A DNA stretch of 19,801 bases from Ramicandelaber brevisporus (Eukaryota; Kickxellomycota; Ramicandelaberales; Ramicandelaberaceae): the NCBI GenBank assembly GCA_025201865.1, contig MU602764.1, positions 19,550-39,350 on the forward strand, given 5' to 3'. The notes under the pieces were generated by a model. It searched no databases. It saw only the letters and a program-made list of their open reading frames with translations, and was not told the DNA's origin. The position numbers and the translations under genes are program-made. Shown here in pieces: positions 16,961 to 19,801 of the stretch (within the stretch, counting starts at the first letter, position 1; every line of letters begins with the position of its first letter).

Positions 16961-18577
16961 ATGACTACTAAGCGAGACGCCTGGGACACGCTTGACGACG
17001 TTCTCGCTGCCGATAACCTTGACACTGAAGGCGTCGATGCCTCTGAAATTATCAGCGCCATCGACATTCTTCGACGCCAGCAAGCCAACGAAGACGCTGC
17101 CCGTACAGCCCTCCCTCACAAGTTCGACAAGTGCACATACTCTCTGGGCTACATTAACCAAAATGTGTATGCTTGCCTGACGTGCCACCCGGCCGCCATT
17201 GACTTTGCACACACTGCAGAGGCGGCAACTGAGGAGGAGAGAGATGCGGTGAAGACTGATGAAGGAACAAGCAAATTTGATGCTTTGACGGAGGGTGCGT
17301 TTGGAAGTGCCGGAATGTGCTATGCGTGTAGCATTGCGTGTCATGGTGAGCATGATATTGTGGAGTTGTTTGTAAAGAGACGGTTTAGATGCGACTGTGG
17401 AACAAATGTGTTTGGAAAATCACTGGCTGCAGTTGACAATGATGGTACTGGATGCTGTCTCAAGACGGCAGGTAAATTGAAGGATGTTGACATTGACAAC
17501 AAAGTAGCTGATGACGAGGATTTGGATGTGGATGTGGATGCAGATGTTAAGCCTGAGGAAGATATTGCAACAGTTGTCAATGGTGAGAATCGATACAATC
17601 ACAACTTCCAAGGTCGCTACTGCTGGTGCAATTCAGTTTACGATGTTGACACCGAGTCTGATGTCATGCATCAATGTCTAGTTTGTCAAGATTGGTTCCA
17701 CACGTGCTGTATTGGAGCAACCCCGTCCACTCACCCAAGCATGCTCATTGAAGGCACTTCATTTGATGATGCAGCGTTCATCTGCCGAGTCTGTGTTGAC
17801 AAACATCCATTGTTTAGAAGACTCCCGCGCGAAGTTATGGTGGTTGGACATGTTGATATATCGACTGGCAAAGTGACCAGATTTGAGCAGTATCAGGCTG
17901 TAGCCTCTAACGGTAAACGTACGCATGATGAAGCTAGCGGCGGCGAGTCAAATGAAAATAGCAACAACAACAGCAGCGCTGATTCAGCATCATCCAAGCG
18001 GATTCGGACTGACAGCGGCATCGCTGAGTCGACAGATGCATCATCTTTCCAACCATGCATTCTCTCAGCCACTCCAGCTGCTGATTCGAACCCGATCATG
18101 CTATTTCTCGCTGAAGGATGGCAGCATGCTCTTTGTGATTGTGACACATGTCTCAACTCCATATCATCCAGCGATCTCTCCTTCCTCATCCAGCCACCTG
18201 CATCAGCATCCGGCCCCAAGGGCACCAAATCCCGCCCTATCCGTCCGGTGCTGTGTCGCTCTCCAGAGCCTATTTATGAACCTGAAGCTGAAGATAACGA
18301 CGACCCACTCTTCACAATGTCGCTCCACGATGCTGGTCTTCGACTATTTAACCAGCGCCGAGATACCATGTCGCTCGAGCAGCAGGCGGCATACATGAGA
18401 CTGCAGAACGAGATTATCGAGTTTTTGCGACCATTTGCAGCCGAGGGAAGAGTGGTTACTCGCAATGACATTTTGCAGTTCTTTGAGCAAAAGAAGCGCG
18501 ATGTTCTTAAAGAAGCTGGCGATGCCTTGGGCTACTATGACCCATCCGCACCTAAACCGCCGCCGTCATCCTCTTAA
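16961..18577 (+). CDS. UBR7: UBR-box and PHD-finger protein, UBR7 type
   Basis: 538 aa from ATG 16961 (human UBR7 is 425 aa). The UBR box runs from C58: CTYSLGYINQNVYACLTC, later GMCYACSIACHGEH and FRCDCGT, with the Cys/His zinc ligands in place. A PHD finger is at about 221-278: RYCWCNSVYD, then CLVCQDWFHTCC, ending ICRVC; the preceding NRYNHNFQGRYC is a hallmark of the UBR7 family. The C-terminal family region has GWQHALCDCDTC (about 386-397), a DDPLF segment and a helical LRLFNQ..D end. The stretch between UBR box and PHD is acidic and longer than usual, and a Ser/Asn linker follows. UBR7 proteins are putative nuclear E3 ligases linked to chromatin; fission yeast Mlo2 is of this type. There is no RING or HECT. 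No intron is needed. Confidence 0.9.
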   Translation: MTTKRDAWDTLDDVLAADNLDTEGVDASEIISAIDILRRQQANEDAARTALPHKFDKCTYSLGYINQNVYACLTCHPAAIDFAHTAEAATEEERDAVKTDEGTSKFDALTEGAFGSAGMCYACSIACHGEHDIVELFVKRRFRCDCGTNVFGKSLAAVDNDGTGCCLKTAGKLKDVDIDNKVADDEDLDVDVDADVKPEEDIATVVNGENRYNHNFQGRYCWCNSVYDVDTESDVMHQCLVCQDWFHTCCIGATPSTHPSMLIEGTSFDDAAFICRVCVDKHPLFRRLPREVMVVGHVDISTGKVTRFEQYQAVASNGKRTHDEASGGESNENSNNNSSADSASSKRIRTDSGIAESTDASSFQPCILSATPAADSNPIMLFLAEGWQHALCDCDTCLNSISSSDLSFLIQPPASASGPKGTKSRPIRPVLCRSPEPIYEPEAEDNDDPLFTMSLHDAGLRLFNQRRDTMSLEQQAAYMRLQNEIIEFLRPFAAEGRVVTRNDILQFFEQKKRDVLKEAGDALGYYDPSAPKPPPSSS

Positions 18578-18596
18578 GCTCATTCACATTACGACA

Positions 18597-18629
18597 TCCT
18601 GCATCCCATGTCCTGCATCCCATGTCCTG
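18597..18629. repeat. 14-bp tandem repeat in the UBR7 3' region
   Basis: TCCTGCATCCCATG occurs twice in tandem (18597-18610, 18611-18624) with a partial third copy (TCCTG). It lies 20 bases after the UBR7 stop, in the 116-base gap before the next gene. No function is known to me. Confidence 0.8.
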
Positions 18630-18693
18630 TACTCGCCTTTAGATTGTTCCGTCGGTTTTTTTTTGTTAAAAAATACTTGTAGTCGCTCTTTCA

Positions 18694-19596
18694 ATGTTTG
18701 CTTTCGCACGTTCATCAGGGACTAGATCAGCTCGTCGGCTGCTTCATCCGCGCCAGCGCGTGCCTGATCGAGCAGCCTTCTCATCAGCAGCCGCCACAAT
18801 AGCCTCAGCAGATCCGTCAGCAACCAGCGGGGTTGTTGTCAGTTCTGCACAGCAGCTTCTCGAAGTCACTCACTCCACCATCGGTTTGCCATGGTGGGCA
18901 ACCATGCTCTGCGTCACTGCCGGTGTCCACCTGGTAGCCGCGTTCCCATTCCGCCGTGCTGCCATACGGAGTGCCATTTCTGCTCAGAACATTGCACCCG
19001 AACTCAACACGCTCGCACTGGCTGGCAATAAGCTTCGCGAGCAAGGATACATCAAAGAAGCACTTCGGATGCATCGCAGAATTAGCAGCTATCTTGTCGA
19101 AAAGGGTGTCAGAACACGGCTGAGAGATGTGGCACCAATCCTCGCGTTATTGCCAGCAGCATCACTACTGGACGCGCCATTCATGCTGGCAGTGAGCAGA
19201 TTAGCTGCCGGCGGGCACATTCAGCCACTTGCAGATTTGCCAGTGACGGCTGAACTCGGGCTATTGCCATTAAATGCGTTTACTGTGGCATCGATTACAA
19301 CAGCGGTGTATGTGACGGTTAGACATGTGAGGATGCGGGTTCCAGTTCAAACATCGTGGTCGCGTGGCATTGTTGCCGGGACAATGATTGCCAGTGGCGC
19401 GCTGGTTGCATCAAGCCAGTTGGTGACAGTACCACTTTTAGTATACATTTCATCGGCAACTGCTTGTTACACAGTACAGATGATGCTGTTTAACTTGCCA
19501 CAGACGCGTCAAATGTTTGGAATTCCACCACCCAGACCGCAAAAGATGGTTGATCAGAACGAGATTAATCGCGTAATGGAACAAGCCGACGAATAA
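18694..19596 (+). CDS. Oxa1/Cox18/YidC-family mitochondrial inner-membrane insertase
   Basis: 300 aa from ATG 18694. The N-terminus (about 1-35) is rich in Arg, Ser and Ala without acidic residues until D25, typical of a mitochondrial targeting presequence. The conserved core starts with GLPWWATMLCVTAGVHLV (about 65-83), the family's first membrane segment motif. A basic amphipathic hairpin follows (APELNTLA...GYIKEALRMHRR...VEKGV), then membrane segments near 145-165, 190-210 and 225-240. The final VPLLVYISSATACYTVQMML segment leads into LPQTRQMFGIPPP, which matches LP..R...GIP of the family. The tail is short (about 35 residues), closer to Cox18 than to Oxa1 with its long ribosome-binding tail, but the two cannot be separated with confidence. 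It would insert proteins such as cytochrome oxidase subunits into the inner membrane. Confidence 0.82.
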   Translation: MFAFARSSGTRSARRLLHPRQRVPDRAAFSSAAATIASADPSATSGVVVSSAQQLLEVTHSTIGLPWWATMLCVTAGVHLVAAFPFRRAAIRSAISAQNIAPELNTLALAGNKLREQGYIKEALRMHRRISSYLVEKGVRTRLRDVAPILALLPAASLLDAPFMLAVSRLAAGGHIQPLADLPVTAELGLLPLNAFTVASITTAVYVTVRHVRMRVPVQTSWSRGIVAGTMIASGALVASSQLVTVPLLVYISSATACYTVQMMLFNLPQTRQMFGIPPPRPQKMVDQNEINRVMEQADE

Positions 19597-19666
19597 ACCG
19601 ATAGTATAACATAGGTATCCATATTCATATCATATTTTCTTTAACTTGAAAAATCAATACGTTGAA

Positions 19667-19801
19667 TTAGATTAGCATCTCGTCATTACCAGCGTATAAT
19701 AGCACATTCGGGATGGTGGTGTACAAGTTCTCGATAAACATATCCTTGAGCTTCATCTTGAAGAACGACTTGATACTGCAAGTTGGAGTATCCAGCCAAA
19801 C
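19667..19801 (-). CDS. C-terminal end of an unrecognised protein (partial, enters from right edge)
   Basis: Reading from the right edge on the minus strand gives 44 codons and a TAA at 19669-19667: VWLDTPTCSIKSFFKMKLKD, then MFIENLYTTIPNVLLYAGND and EMLI. The frame is open to the edge, codon use resembles the neighbours, and the convergent Oxa1-family gene ends 70 bases away, so this is very probably the 3' end of a real gene. The other two minus-strand frames are closed nearby. I cannot identify the family from so little. Confidence 0.6.
   Translation of the reverse strand, partial: VWLDTPTCSIKSFFKMKLKDMFIENLYTTIPNVLLYAGNDEMLI

Overview
The window looks like nuclear DNA of an intron-poor, glutamine-repeat-rich early-diverging fungus, possibly chytrid-like. 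Evidence for a eukaryote: CCR4-NOT, OCRL-type, UBR7, complex I and Oxa1-family genes, one clear spliceosomal intron, AATAAA-type signals and monocistronic genes on both strands. Evidence for a fungus is weaker: the NDUFB3 protein has a fungal-style core (FPGLGIATV..TAYC..EY), while genes absent from the standard yeasts (OCRL with RhoGAP-like tail, CNOT11) are present. The lineage is an inference.

Layout, left to right: (1) 1-3617 minus, the first 1205 codons of a giant disordered Gln-rich, RGG-containing protein that runs off the left edge; (2) 4420-5795 minus, a heat-shock-factor-type DNA-binding protein whose first exon lies behind a 143-bp intron; (3) 6607-8298 plus, CNOT11 of the CCR4-NOT complex; (4) 8438-8947 minus, a diphosphoinositol-polyphosphate-type Nudix hydrolase; (5) 9093-13361 plus, an OCRL/INPP5B-type inositol 5-phosphatase (PH, 5-phosphatase, ASH, RhoGAP-like); (6) 13598-13834 minus, complex I subunit NDUFB3; (7) 14396-16514 plus, a two-module C2H2 zinc-finger gene split in two by a local 103-bp duplication; (8) 16961-18577 plus, UBR7; (9) 18694-19596 plus, an Oxa1/Cox18-family inner-membrane insertase; (10) 19667-19801 minus, the last 44 codons of an unrecognised gene entering from the right edge.

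Most genes are independent housekeeping genes. The pairing with a plausible functional link is the Nudix hydrolase and the inositol 5-phosphatase: both act on inositol phosphates and are transcribed divergently from one 145-bp gap. Two genes are mitochondrial (NDUFB3, Oxa1-family), and two or three concern RNA or transcription (CNOT11, HSF-like, perhaps the RGG protein). Homopolymeric Gln, Ala, Pro and Gly runs recur in most of the larger proteins, some inside or beside folded domains.

I saw no mobile element, CRISPR array, tRNA or rRNA. The strongest candidates for something new are the broken zinc-finger gene (a nested, perfectly identical duplication, with a run of SUMO-type motifs upstream), the divergent HSF-like protein, and the 5-phosphatase with a long proline-rich insert inside its catalytic domain.
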